DNA from: Halostella salina
GTDB taxonomy: Archaea; Halobacteriota; Halobacteria; Halobacteriales; Natronoarchaeaceae
DNA length: 64,000 bases
Direction of reading: 5' to 3'
Assembly (NCBI RefSeq): GCF_003675855.1
Contig: NZ_RCIH01000002.1
Span: forward strand, 443,654 to 507,653
Shown one piece after another: positions 17,631 to 23,760 of this stretch. Position numbers and translations under genes: made by a program. Under the pieces are notes generated by a model that worked only from the letters and a program-made list of their open reading frames with translations, had not been told where the DNA came from and searched no databases. Position 1 is the first letter of the stretch; each line of letters starts with the position of its first letter.

Positions 17631-18143
17631 TTACACGTCGAACTCGTCTGCCGCCTCGTCCAGCATCATATCCCAATCCCATTCGACTGCACTCCAGTTG
17701 CGCTCCATCTCGTCCTCTCTATCGACTTGATCTTCCCCTTTTTCGCAGCATCTGATTCGGACGACTTGCTGCCCGGGCGACTCTCTGCACTCGGGTTTGA
17801 CCTCACTCTCGGGAACGTACACGTCGTAAATGTTGGATAGATTGACGAGTGTCTTTCCTTCAACTTTCCAGCCCATTTTATCCGACGCTCTAACGCTCTC
17901 CTCGGTGGTTTTCGTCGTCTTGTTCCTTGGCCTCACGTTAGTGTGTGGGGAGAACACGGTGGATGCGGCCTCGCTCATCAGCAGCGCGTTCGCCATTTTC
18001 CCGGGGCGCAATTCGTACAGGTACTCGCATATTGTGTCAAGGGATTGAATGACGTATCCGGGTTTTGCAAGGGACGGGTACCGCGTGGAGAGGTGGATTG
18101 TTGTTCGCTCGGTTCGCATTCGCATTACGCCGTGGATTGCCAT
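17631..18143 (-). CDS. hypothetical protein with a duplicated upstream region
   Basis: A 170-residue protein; the N-terminal half is basic (MAIHGVMRMRTERTTIHLST) and the C-terminus very acidic (WSAVEWDWDMMLDEAADEF). A Cys pair occurs in a VRIRCCEKGE segment. The ATG at 18143 is chosen because sequence homologous to this point and to the 90 nt before it also precedes the next minus-strand gene (18913), marking the shared promoter/start junction. No family was recognised. Confidence 0.6.
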   Translation of the reverse strand: MAIHGVMRMRTERTTIHLSTRYPSLAKPGYVIQSLDTICEYLYELRPGKMANALLMSEAASTVFSPHTNVRPRNKTTKTTEESVRASDKMGWKVEGKTLVNLSNIYDVYVPESEVKPECRESPGQQVVRIRCCEKGEDQVDREDEMERNWSAVEWDWDMMLDEAADEFDV

Positions 18144-18236
18144 TCTCTTCATTTGATATTTGGTGCGTGACTCAGAAAAGGGCACTGTCTCGGGGTGTAC
18201 TGGTGAAAATCAAAGTTTGAAGTGGGTGGTGTGGTT
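18141..18236 (-). repeat. promoter-region repeat, copy 1
   Basis: About 95 bp that match 18910-19006: both contain CATTCTCT at the start codon, then CTCAGAAAAGGG, ACTGTCTCGGGGTGTAC and CAAAGTTTGAAGTGGGTGG blocks in the same order and spacing. Each copy lies directly upstream of a minus-strand gene (17631-18143 and 18434-18913), so the duplication covers a promoter or operator and may co-regulate the two genes. Confidence 0.75.
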
Positions 18237-18283
18237 GTGGAATAATCAGAAATATGGGGTGTTCAAGATAGCGTATGTATAAA

Positions 18284-18372
18284 GTGATGCCGGACGATAC
18301 CGGTGAGTCTGATTTGACGCAGGCCAGCACGATGTCGTGACGCTCTCCAGCATCGTGTAGTCGCGCTCGTCC
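18284..18372 (+). pseudogene. decayed copy of the small gene at 19063
   Basis: A GTGATGCCGGACGATACC start resembles the start of the 19063 gene (GTGATGGCAGGTGATACC), and the segment GACGCTCTCCAGCATCGTG is shared with the middle of that gene, but the frame is closed by TGA after 17 codons and the region between is deleted. With the repeat at 18141-18236, which is also present before 19063, this means a whole promoter-plus-gene unit was duplicated and one copy decayed. Confidence 0.55.
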
Positions 18373-18433
18373 ATCTCCGTGCTTATCTCCCGCAAACGGT
18401 TTGAGAATATGCTTTGGAAAGAGAGAACGTCTG

Positions 18434-18913
18434 CTACTCGATGCCCAACAGCTCCGCCGCGTTCTCGCGCTCTTCAACACCGATGTCGCCCCACCTGTCA
18501 ACCGCCTCATCGACGGGAACTTCGTCGCTCCAGCGGAGTCGGTAGTCGTCGGGGAAGTCACCGACGCCGATTCGGACGTGCCACTGCTCGCCAGCACGGA
18601 GGCGGAAGTCGTACGCGAAGTCTGCCCACGCTCCCTCGTATCTTTCGCGGCGGATCAGCTTGTAGTTGCAGTGGATCGCGGCCTCGATCTCGTCCTCGTA
18701 ATCGCGGTAAGGGCAGTGAGGGGAGCGTGCGCCGACGGCGACGAGCAGGCCGGCGAGACCCGGCGGATGCGGGCTGTTGCCGGTGCGGCTTTCCAGTCGC
18801 TCAATGATGTCGTGGACGTGGTTGAGCACGATGCGGGGGTAGCCATCTAGTTGACGCCAAACCAACTCCTCGCCGTCATCGTCTGCAAATCGCATCTTTG
18901 CCTTGGTTCCCAT
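18434..18913 (-). CDS. hypothetical protein
   Basis: A 159-residue protein. Visible segments: FADDDGEELVWRQLDGYPRI, a Gly-rich LAGLLVAVGARS, a DYEDEIEAAIHCNYKLIRRE region (amphipathic helix then strands) and a WSDEVPVDEAVDRWGDIGVE acidic end. No family was recognised. Its upstream 95 bp are a near copy of those before the 17631-18143 gene. Confidence 0.6.
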   Translation of the reverse strand: MGTKAKMRFADDDGEELVWRQLDGYPRIVLNHVHDIIERLESRTGNSPHPPGLAGLLVAVGARSPHCPYRDYEDEIEAAIHCNYKLIRRERYEGAWADFAYDFRLRAGEQWHVRIGVGDFPDDYRLRWSDEVPVDEAVDRWGDIGVEERENAAELLGIE

Positions 18914-19006
18914 TCTCTGTAGTTGATGTTTAGAGGGGGTCTCAGAAAAGGGAACTGTCTCGGGGTGTACCGATTGAATTCAAAGTTTGAAGTGGGTGGT
19001 GTGGTG
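18910..19006 (-). repeat. promoter-region repeat, copy 2
   Basis: Partner of 18141-18236 (about 770 bp apart, same orientation), with the longest identical runs CTCAGAAAAGGG and CAAAGTTTGAAGTGGGTGG. It lies between the divergent genes at 18434-18913 (minus) and 19063-19290 (plus), so it may contain control sites for both. Confidence 0.75.
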
Positions 19007-19031
19007 GTGTATTAGTCGGATTGACGAGGTG

Positions 19032-19039
19032 TTTAAAAG
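19032..19039 (+). promoter_or_regulatory. TATA box of the 19063 gene
   Basis: TTTAAAAG centred about 28 nt before the ATG at 19063, the standard distance for a leaderless haloarchaeal transcript. It directly follows repeat copy 2. Confidence 0.6.
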
Positions 19040-19062
19040 TATCAGAATCCTAATATTAGGTG

Positions 19063-19290
19063 ATGGCAGGTGATACCCCTGCTTCAGAGGAGAAGGTTCA
19101 GACGACGGTCTACATCACCCGCGAGCAGCGGGAATGGCTTGACCGGCACGACGTGTTGACGCTCTCCAGCATCGTGCGCAAGCAGATTGCCGAGCTGATG
19201 GATGCGGATGGAATCGTCGCCACGGTTGATCCCGACGAATTCGAGTTCGACACCGAGTCCTCGCACACCAGTGCGGAGGAGTCGTCGTGA
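19063..19290 (+). CDS. small antitoxin/RHH-like protein
   Basis: A 75-residue protein. The segment VQTTVYITREQREWLDRHDV followed by LSSIVRKQIAELMD has the beta-strand plus two-helix spacing of a ribbon-helix-helix DNA-binding domain, and the C-terminus is acidic. A leaderless promoter is seen upstream. Its stop overlaps the start of a 21-residue hydrophobic peptide gene (GTGA), an arrangement known from small toxin-antitoxin-like pairs, though no toxin family is recognised. A decayed copy lies at 18284-18372. Confidence 0.6.
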   Translation: MAGDTPASEEKVQTTVYITREQREWLDRHDVLTLSSIVRKQIAELMDADGIVATVDPDEFEFDTESSHTSAEESS

Positions 19291-19352
19291 TTCGCAGGCT
19301 GGTTCTCTCTTTGCTGCTGTGGCTGGCGGGCACGGCGGTGTTGGCCGTCTGA
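19287..19352 (+). CDS. tiny single-helix membrane peptide
   Basis: A 21-residue frame (GTG start, overlapping the preceding stop in GTGA) with a basic start and a continuous hydrophobic stretch: IRR, then LVLSLLLWLAGTAVLAV. One transmembrane helix is predicted. Its coupling to the RHH-like gene is the main reason to consider it real; a toxic or membrane-anchoring peptide is conceivable. Confidence 0.35.
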   Translation: MIRRLVLSLLLWLAGTAVLAV

Positions 19353-19514
19353 CTTGCCCCGGGTGTTGTCTCAGCCACACTGGTGATTGGGAATGCAGTT
19401 GTTGCCGCCTCCAAGCGATCTCGTCGTGGGGAAGTGAAGAATGAAGGACGCGAGGAAACGAAAGACGTGAGCAGCGTCGGTGGCACCCTCCCAAAGGAGC
19501 CAGCCTTGCTACGC

Positions 19515-19580
19515 CCCGGTTCGCCGGGACGCACCTCATACTCGGGGTTGATTTGTATTAAACGCCGGCGTGCAGCCGGC
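19515..19580 (-). terminator. hairpins downstream of the 19602 gene
   Basis: Two strong hairpins: CCCGG-TTCG-CCGGG (19515-19528, a UUCG tetraloop) and GCCGGC-GTGCA-GCCGGC (19564-19580). The second lies just after the stop of the minus-strand regulator gene and is followed on that strand by an A/T-rich stretch, so it may end that transcript. The rest of 19353-19601 holds no gene. Confidence 0.4.
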
Positions 19581-19601
19581 TGCAGAAGGTCAGCAAAAAA
19601 G

Positions 19602-19805
19602 TCACTTGTCGTTGGCCAACTCGTAGAGTCCGGTGTTGACCTTCTCCACGAGACCGGCGAGTCGCAGCTCCTTCAGATGGTGCTGGACGGCGTGCTTGCT
19701 GTCGATGCTGGTGTTCTCCTTGATGTGGTTCGGCGTCGCTCGGCCTTCTCGAAGGACTTCGATCACTTCTTCCTGTGTCGGAGTGGGTTTCGGTTCCGCA
19801 CTCAT
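19602..19805 (-). CDS. small winged-helix regulator
   Basis: A 67-residue winged helix: EEVIEVLREGRATPNHIKEN, a recognition helix in SKHAVQHHLKELRLAGLVEK, and a one-strand wing (VNTGLYEL). This is the minimal MarR/ArsR-like type common on haloarchaeal elements. An 11-bp near-palindrome (CCACTTAGTGG, 19831-19841) sits just upstream of the TATA-like sequence, suggesting autoregulation. It is divergent from the long leader region of the small-gene array (from 19885), so it could be the array's switch (inference). Confidence 0.75.
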   Translation of the reverse strand: MSAEPKPTPTQEEVIEVLREGRATPNHIKENTSIDSKHAVQHHLKELRLAGLVEKVNTGLYELANDK

Positions 19806-19822
19806 ATACGTGTAGTGGTACG

Positions 19823-19884
19823 TTATAGTGCCACTTAGTGGTTCTGAGTATCCGACTACAAACGACCTCTAACACCCACTTAGT
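19823..19884 (-). promoter_or_regulatory. TATA box and CCACTTAGT operator sites of the 19602 regulator
   Basis: The minus-strand CTATAA (19823-19828) is a TATA candidate about 21 nt before the start. CCACTTAGTGG (19831-19841) is a near-perfect palindrome abutting it; a half-site CCACTTAGT recurs at 19876-19884, exactly 45 bp away. The two sites lie between the regulator gene and the array leader. Confidence 0.5.
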
Positions 19885-20321
19885 ACGTTTGCTTTACTTT
19901 GTGGTGCTACCCCGTAACCCTTTAGTGTCAAACAGGGCAAGTATAGGCTGAACAGAAGAAGAGAGCAAACGAGGTGACACAGAAAATGGGACTCGGATGT
20001 TTTGGAGGTGATTCGACGCAATCCAAGCCAACGATGGAATGAGCCAAGGAGCGCCGTAGTACTCGCACGGCGTCCGTGGACGTGGCCGAAGCCCACATCT
20101 GACACGGACACGACGACGGGGAACAGCCCTCGTCTCTCCCGGTGAAAATCGGGTGCTTCGAGGGTTAAGGGCCTACAAGGCCGACTGGAACGGCGCTGGA
20201 CGGCACAGTTCCCGTATGGCCCTCGCGGGAAGCAAGCACAGAACGCGCGTGGGAGAGTCGTGGCCGACCCGGCGAGCCCACGTGCGCTTGTTGGTGTTTT
20301 CATTCTTGACCCGGGCGTCAA
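19885..20321 (+). other. gene-free, hairpin-rich leader region before the small-gene array
   Basis: More than 430 nt without a coding frame. A TATA-like AGTATAGG (19939-19946) could start a rightward transcript. Downstream, several local hairpins can be drawn: CGCCGT/ACGGCG near 20052-20072, GTCCGTG/CACGGAC near 20072-20108 enclosing GTGG/CCAC, CCCG/CGGG near 20138-20153, and GGCC-TACAA-GGCC near 20170-20182. A degenerate array leader motif with GGAGGTGAT is included at 19988-20012. This may be a structured non-coding RNA or a long 5' leader; I recognise no known RNA family. Confidence 0.4.
19988..20012 (+). repeat. array leader motif, copy 0 (no gene follows)
   Basis: GGGACTCGGATGTTTTGGAGGTGAT matches the distal part (GACTCGG...TTCTGGAGGTGAT) of the leaders before the array genes. 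The only nearby ATG (Met-Glu-stop near 20032) does not open a gene, so this copy is an orphan. Confidence 0.6.
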
Positions 20322-20442
20322 GCCGCGGGAGACCGCGTCTGGTGACCGTCCCCTCGAGGGGACGCGGGGTTCGAGTCCCCGGCGGTCAGTACGACTTGGA
20401 CGTTCTGGAGGTGATTCGGAAGGCAACCACTATCTGCAAACT
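20322..20442 (+). repeat. tRNA-like array leader, copy 1
   Basis: Stem strand GCCGC (20322-20326); hairpin GTCCCC-TCGA-GGGGAC (20348-20363); T-arm-like hairpin CGGGG-TTCGAGT-CCCCG with a canonical 7-nt T-loop (20365-20381); closing strand GCGGT (20382-20386). TGACC (20343-20347) can also pair with GGTCA (20384-20388). Then GGAGGTGAT at 20407-20415, 27 nt before the ATG at 20443. The stems differ from those of copies 4 and 5 yet stay fully paired. Confidence 0.7.
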
Positions 20443-20940
20443 ATGACAGTCAACATCCGCACGAACGAGTTCGGTGACGTCGTCGTCGTGACGAGAGACA
20501 AGTATGGAAACGGAAACAAATACAAGTTCCACAAACTTTTCGATGAGGAGGATGCCGTCGCGCCGAAACCTTCGGAAAAGGTGACCCACACGGTGCGAGA
20601 GGCACTTGAGGACGTGGGATACACGGTGTACGGGGAAGATGACGTGAACTACTGTATCTATGATGGCTTCTACATCAAAACGACCCGCGTCTACAGGAGC
20701 GAACCGCCCGCAGTCCTCAAGACGACGTGGCATCGTCCCGATCTACTCGATGGCATCTTCGTTGAAGCAATCGAGGCTCACGGCGTCGAGACATACGCTT
20801 TCAAGAACACCGACGATGGCCTGATGTACGTGGGCGGCGACACATCAAGACCGCACCGCGAGAAGGACATCAGCGAGGTTCCCCACGAGATCGTCGAGAG
20901 GTTGGAGGACGAGGGCTTCGAATTTCACCGAGACGGGTGA
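20443..20940 (+). CDS. array gene A, hypothetical protein
   Basis: A 165-residue protein. The N-terminus is beta-rich (MTVNIRTNEFGDVVVVTRDK, then NKYKFHKLFDEED), followed by a VREALEDVGYTVYGEDDV segment, a Tyr/Lys-rich stretch (YCIYDGFYIKTTRVY) and an EVPHEIVERLEDEGFEF end. No motif or family is recognised. The ATG at 20443 is favoured because all array genes start with the pattern CACTA...CAAACTATG. It is the first gene of a rightward series without individual TATA boxes. Confidence 0.65.
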   Translation: MTVNIRTNEFGDVVVVTRDKYGNGNKYKFHKLFDEEDAVAPKPSEKVTHTVREALEDVGYTVYGEDDVNYCIYDGFYIKTTRVYRSEPPAVLKTTWHRPDLLDGIFVEAIEAHGVETYAFKNTDDGLMYVGGDTSRPHREKDISEVPHEIVERLEDEGFEFHRDG

Positions 20941-20968
20941 GGTGTGGACGCAACTGAGCCTCGATCCA

Positions 20969-21091
20969 GCCGCGTGATGTAGACTCGCCTTACAGGCGGG
21001 ATGCGACCTCGACTCGACTGTTCTACGGCGACTCTGAAGGTGATTCTCGACACTCGACAGCCAGCGTTCAATTTTCCTCACAACTCAAACT
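20969..21091 (+). repeat. tRNA-like array leader, copy 2 (degenerate T-arm)
   Basis: CCAGCCGCG (GCCGC at 20969-20973) as in copies 4 and 5; hairpin CGCCT-TAC-AGGCG (20986-20998); then GCGACCTCGACTCGACTG in place of a clean T-arm, and GAAGGTGAT (21036-21044) with one change from the consensus. The ATG follows after 47 nt. The shared distal block TGTTCTACGGCGACT is close to that of copy 3. Confidence 0.6.
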
Positions 21092-21391
21092 ATGCCAGAC
21101 AGCGCTGAAGATATGTATGCCACTCTGAACGAGGCAAGCGAGGGAAATGTCGTTGAACTGGACTTCCTGAACCAGCACGGTGAGAAAGATGGAGCGGCGG
21201 TTCTGCGCATCGACGAGAAAGTACAAGAGTTCGGTGACGGCGGAGGCAAGATTATCTGCCGGAACGACGTTGACGATAGAGTCCACGTGATCCTTGAAAA
21301 CGTGGACTATGCAGCAGATGGCCCGCTATTCGTCGAGGAAAAAGATGCCAGATTTTGGTCAAGAGCAGAGGTTGACTGCATCTACGACTGA
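21092..21391 (+). CDS. array gene B, hypothetical protein
   Basis: A 99-residue acidic protein. The segment SEGNVVELDFLNQHGEKDGA, followed by strands (AVLRID, KIICRND) and a VHVILENVDYAADGPLFVEE region, suggests a small beta barrel. The GN/GD-x-V-x-L pattern followed by a HGE turn also occurs in array gene E (22788) and loosely in gene C (21495), so these genes may be distant paralogues. The function is unknown. Confidence 0.6.
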   Translation: MPDSAEDMYATLNEASEGNVVELDFLNQHGEKDGAAVLRIDEKVQEFGDGGGKIICRNDVDDRVHVILENVDYAADGPLFVEEKDARFWSRAEVDCIYD

Positions 21392-21416
21392 CCGAACGAT
21401 TGCCTGCTGAACGCTT

Positions 21417-21494
21417 GACTCGGTTCACAACCGGGAGCGGGCCTCACGACTCGGCTGTTCTGCGGCGACTGGAGGTGATAACCACTACTCAACT
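21417..21494 (+). repeat. array leader, copy 3
   Basis: A GACTCGGTTCACAACCGGGAG hairpin region (CTC.GGTT/AACC.GGGAG) replaces the first hairpin; then GCGGGCCTCACGACTCGG, CTGTTCTGCGGCGACT and GGAGGTGAT (21471-21479), 15 nt before the ATG. The distal block is nearly identical to copy 2, while the T-arm is not clean. Confidence 0.55.
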
Positions 21495-21983
21495 ATGTCC
21501 GACAACAACATCGACATCGAGATCGAGAACAGTATCCAACCGACGCTGCTCGAAGAAGGCGACGAGATTCGCATCGAGAGCATACCCACCGACGAGGAAG
21601 TCGTGACGACGGTGAGCGGCGTTGAACACGCCCGCGACGAGCAGAAGCTCACCACCGTCCACCTCGAAGATATCGACCGGCGGCTGTTCCACGATGATGA
21701 GTGGCGGTGCGAACACGTCGAGTGCCGCGTTCGGCGCACCGGTCTGCCAACCACTGAGGAAATCATCGAATCCCTGAAGAGCAGCGAGCGACAGCCGGAT
21801 GAAGCCGACGAGTACGTCGCCATCGAGGGCGACATAGAAGCCTATCACGAGGCCGCCGACGGCCGCGTGATTCTGCGCTACGTCCTGCAGATGGGTTGGG
21901 ATATGGACGGCACCCACGAGGGCGAGATGCTCGCCGACGAGGAGGTGCAGGAGATGACGCCCCACGACGTGACCGGCGATTGA
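21495..21983 (+). CDS. array gene C, hypothetical protein
   Basis: A 162-residue very acidic protein starting MSDNN, as gene E does. Residues about 18-80 (EEGDEIRIESIPTDEEV, EDIDRRLFHDDEWRCEHVE) look like a small beta domain aligned with the N-terminus of gene E (DGDVLHLENKHGEEEEVL, NDQRLFYRDGGEKW). Residues 100-160 have a DIEAYHEAADGRVILRYVL region and an acidic tail. The family is unknown. Confidence 0.6.
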   Translation: MSDNNIDIEIENSIQPTLLEEGDEIRIESIPTDEEVVTTVSGVEHARDEQKLTTVHLEDIDRRLFHDDEWRCEHVECRVRRTGLPTTEEIIESLKSSERQPDEADEYVAIEGDIEAYHEAADGRVILRYVLQMGWDMDGTHEGEMLADEEVQEMTPHDVTGD

Positions 21984-22010
21984 GAATCACGACCGCTTTC
22001 TCACAGGCCA

Positions 22011-22112
22011 GCCGCGCTCGGCGCCACCCTTGCGGGTGCGGCGGTTCGACTCCGCCGGCGGCCCTCGTTGGTTCTGGAGGTGATTTGCAGGCAATAAAGC
22101 ACTATTCCAATT
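22011..22112 (+). repeat. tRNA-like array leader, copy 4
   Basis: GCCGC (22011-22015); hairpin CACCC-TTGC-GGGTG (22025-22038); T-arm-like hairpin CGGCGG-TTCGACT-CCGCCG (22039-22057); closing GCGGC (22058-22062); GGAGGTGAT (22076-22084), 28 nt before the ATG. All three stems are perfect Watson-Crick. Confidence 0.7.
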
Positions 22113-22412
22113 ATGTCCGACACAGACACCATCGATAGTTTGGAACAGCTCGCAAACGAGTCTCGGGTGGAGACCTTCGACGCCACGCTGAACACCGTGC
22201 AGAACGCGCTGGAGATAGACGGCAACCGAATCAACCTCGGCCTCTGCATCGACTACGAGGAGCACTTCGGCGGCGATGTCCGGTACTACACGTACCGGTG
22301 CGGGCCGTACGAAGTCGAGGTCAAGCGCGACGTGCGGAAGCAAGGTGGAACGAAGATCGCCGTCGAAGTGACCGACACGCGAACCGCCGACGTGGCGGGT
22401 GAGACGATATGA
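22113..22412 (+). CDS. array gene D1, hypothetical protein
   Basis: A 99-residue protein: a helical acidic N-terminus (DSLEQLANESRVETFDATLN) and a beta-rich second half (INLGLCIDYEEHFGG, YYTYRCGPYEVEVKRDV, KIAVEVTDTRTADV). The last four bases overlap the next gene (ATGA), so D1 and D2 form one translational unit behind leader copy 4. No known family. Confidence 0.6.
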   Translation: MSDTDTIDSLEQLANESRVETFDATLNTVQNALEIDGNRINLGLCIDYEEHFGGDVRYYTYRCGPYEVEVKRDVRKQGGTKIAVEVTDTRTADVAGETI

Positions 22413-22654
22413 ACGAGGAGAAACGCACCGAGATGGAGAACTACGATCTCGATCCCACCCACGTGATCGTGGTAGTCAGGGAGGGTGGCCCAGAAGTCGC
22501 GCTCGTCACCGTCGAGGCAGACGTGTTCCGCCACGCGATGAGTGAGGCGGAGGAGCGCATCGAGGAGGAGTATGATGGGACGTGGTACGCTGAAGGCCGC
22601 CTCGACGACTATCTCGCCCGCGCGGAGAGCCGCGACATCTCGATTCTCCGCTGA
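22409..22654 (+). CDS. array gene D2, hypothetical protein
   Basis: An 81-residue acidic protein: a beta strand region (THVIVVVREGGPEVALVTVE) followed by a long helix (FRHAMSEAEERIEEEYDG) and a basic-acidic C-terminus. Its start overlaps the D1 stop. Nothing catalytic is visible. The leader of gene E begins 24 nt after its stop. Confidence 0.6.
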   Translation: MNEEKRTEMENYDLDPTHVIVVVREGGPEVALVTVEADVFRHAMSEAEERIEEEYDGTWYAEGRLDDYLARAESRDISILR

Positions 22655-22678
22655 ACTTCCGACCGCCCTCACGAGCCA

Positions 22679-22787
22679 GCCGCGCTCGGCGGCCACCACA
22701 TCGTGTGGTGCTCGGGTTCGACTCCCGAGGCGGCCCTTCGACTCGGTTGTCTGCAAGACGTTCTGGAGGTGATACACTACCGAAACT
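22679..22787 (+). repeat. tRNA-like array leader, copy 5
   Basis: GCCGC (22679-22683); hairpin CACCACA-TCG-TGTGGTG (22694-22710); T-arm-like hairpin CTCGGG-TTCGACT-CCCGAG (22711-22729); closing GCGGC (22730-22734); then GACTCGG and a small GTCT-GCA-AGAC hairpin; GGAGGTGAT (22765-22773), 14 nt before the ATG at 22788. Confidence 0.7.
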
Positions 22788-23348
22788 ATGTCCGACAACA
22801 ACAGCAACAGCACGGACAGCATCGACATCGAAGACATCGCTGACGGCGACGTGCTTCATCTAGAGAACAAGCACGGAGAGGAGGAGGAAGTTCTCGAAGT
22901 CGAACACGTTGGTCACGCGATGGTGTGGCTCGTCAACGACCAGCGGCTGTTCTACCGCGATGGTGGAGAGAAGTGGACGTACGAGGGCACCCCAGCCCGC
23001 GTCGAGTTCTCGTCGGCAGCGACATCCCGAGAGCAGGCGTTCGCCGCCGCCCGAGAGATTCACACCGCGCTCCACGATGGGGCACGCCCGGAGCGGGCCG
23101 TCGACAAGGCCATCGACGCGGTCGAAGACGACAACGAGGCAGACGTGCTGGATACCGAGCGCGTCAACTCGTCCTCGTGGCGGGTCGAGTGGGGACACTC
23201 GTGGGAAACCGCTCTGACGATGGATCGCACCGGCAACTGCTGGACGGTCAAGGTCATCGTCGACGCGGAGACCGTGGCATCTGCCGATCACAACGACGAC
23301 CCCGCTCCCACTCAGCTCGCTGGCGAATTGCCGGCTGATAGTCGATGA
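22788..23348 (+). CDS. array gene E, hypothetical protein
   Basis: A 186-residue acidic protein with a Ser/Asn-rich start (MSDNNSNSTDS), a small beta domain (GDVLHLENKHGEEEEVLEVE, then VWLVNDQRLFYRDG) related to array gene C, a helical middle (TSREQAFAAAREIHTAL, ERAVDKAIDAVE) and a C-terminal strand domain with Trp residues (WRVEWGHSWETALTMDR, CWTVKVIVDAE). It heads a chain of four genes with overlapping stops and starts (23345, 23527, 23757). The function is unknown. Confidence 0.65.
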   Translation: MSDNNSNSTDSIDIEDIADGDVLHLENKHGEEEEVLEVEHVGHAMVWLVNDQRLFYRDGGEKWTYEGTPARVEFSSAATSREQAFAAAREIHTALHDGARPERAVDKAIDAVEDDNEADVLDTERVNSSSWRVEWGHSWETALTMDRTGNCWTVKVIVDAETVASADHNDDPAPTQLAGELPADSR

Positions 23349-23530
23349 CAGTGGAGTACCTGTGCCCGAAGTGTCGCACCCGGGCCGTCACGGGTGACGT
23401 GCATCGGTACGGGTGTGAGAGTTGTGGTGGAACGTGGGACAGTCTGAGCGATTTGGCGGAAACGGAACCGCGGATCGACTACGGGCAACTCACCCTCTCC
23501 TCGGTAACCGATCCGGGGGATGAGTCGTGA
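23345..23530 (+). CDS. zinc-ribbon protein
   Basis: A 61-residue protein with two CxxC knuckles (CPKC at residues 7-10 and CESC at about 24-27) separated by 13 residues, typical of a zinc ribbon, then an acidic tail. It overlaps gene E by 4 nt (ATGA) and the next gene by 4 nt. Such mini zinc-ribbon proteins are common in haloarchaea and their viruses and usually mediate protein or nucleic-acid contacts. Confidence 0.65.
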   Translation: MTVEYLCPKCRTRAVTGDVHRYGCESCGGTWDSLSDLAETEPRIDYGQLTLSSVTDPGDES

Positions 23531-23760
23531 TTGCAATCTACCGTGTTGAGGTGCGCCGTCACGGCGTCACGGAGTTTGAAGACCGATGCACCACCCGTGA
23601 GACGGCAGAGGGGATTGGAGAGCGGTTCGTTGAGGCTTGCGACGATCCGAGCTGGCAGTACGATGTGACGGTGGAGACGGTGCAAGTGGCTGAGAGCGTT
23701 GAGGAATGTGAAGAGATGATCGAGACGATCTCACACACCAGTGTGAGTGATGCAGATTGA
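23527..23760 (+). CDS. hypothetical protein in coupled chain
   Basis: A 77-residue protein (GTG start in a GTGA overlap). One alpha/beta unit: IAIYRVEVRRHGVTEFEDR, then a helix (TRETAEGIGERFVEA) and a strand-helix end (YDVTVETVQVAESVEECEEM). The pattern resembles small WGR/DUF-like beta-alpha-beta proteins, but I cannot assign a family. Confidence 0.55.
   Translation: MIAIYRVEVRRHGVTEFEDRCTTRETAEGIGERFVEACDDPSWQYDVTVETVQVAESVEECEEMIETISHTSVSDAD

Noticed and set aside
20322-22734. Complete tRNA genes at the T-loop hairpins
   Set aside because: T-arm and a closing stem are present, but there is no D arm, and the space upstream is too short for an anticodon arm plus variable arm; the hairpin loops are 3-5 nt, not 7.
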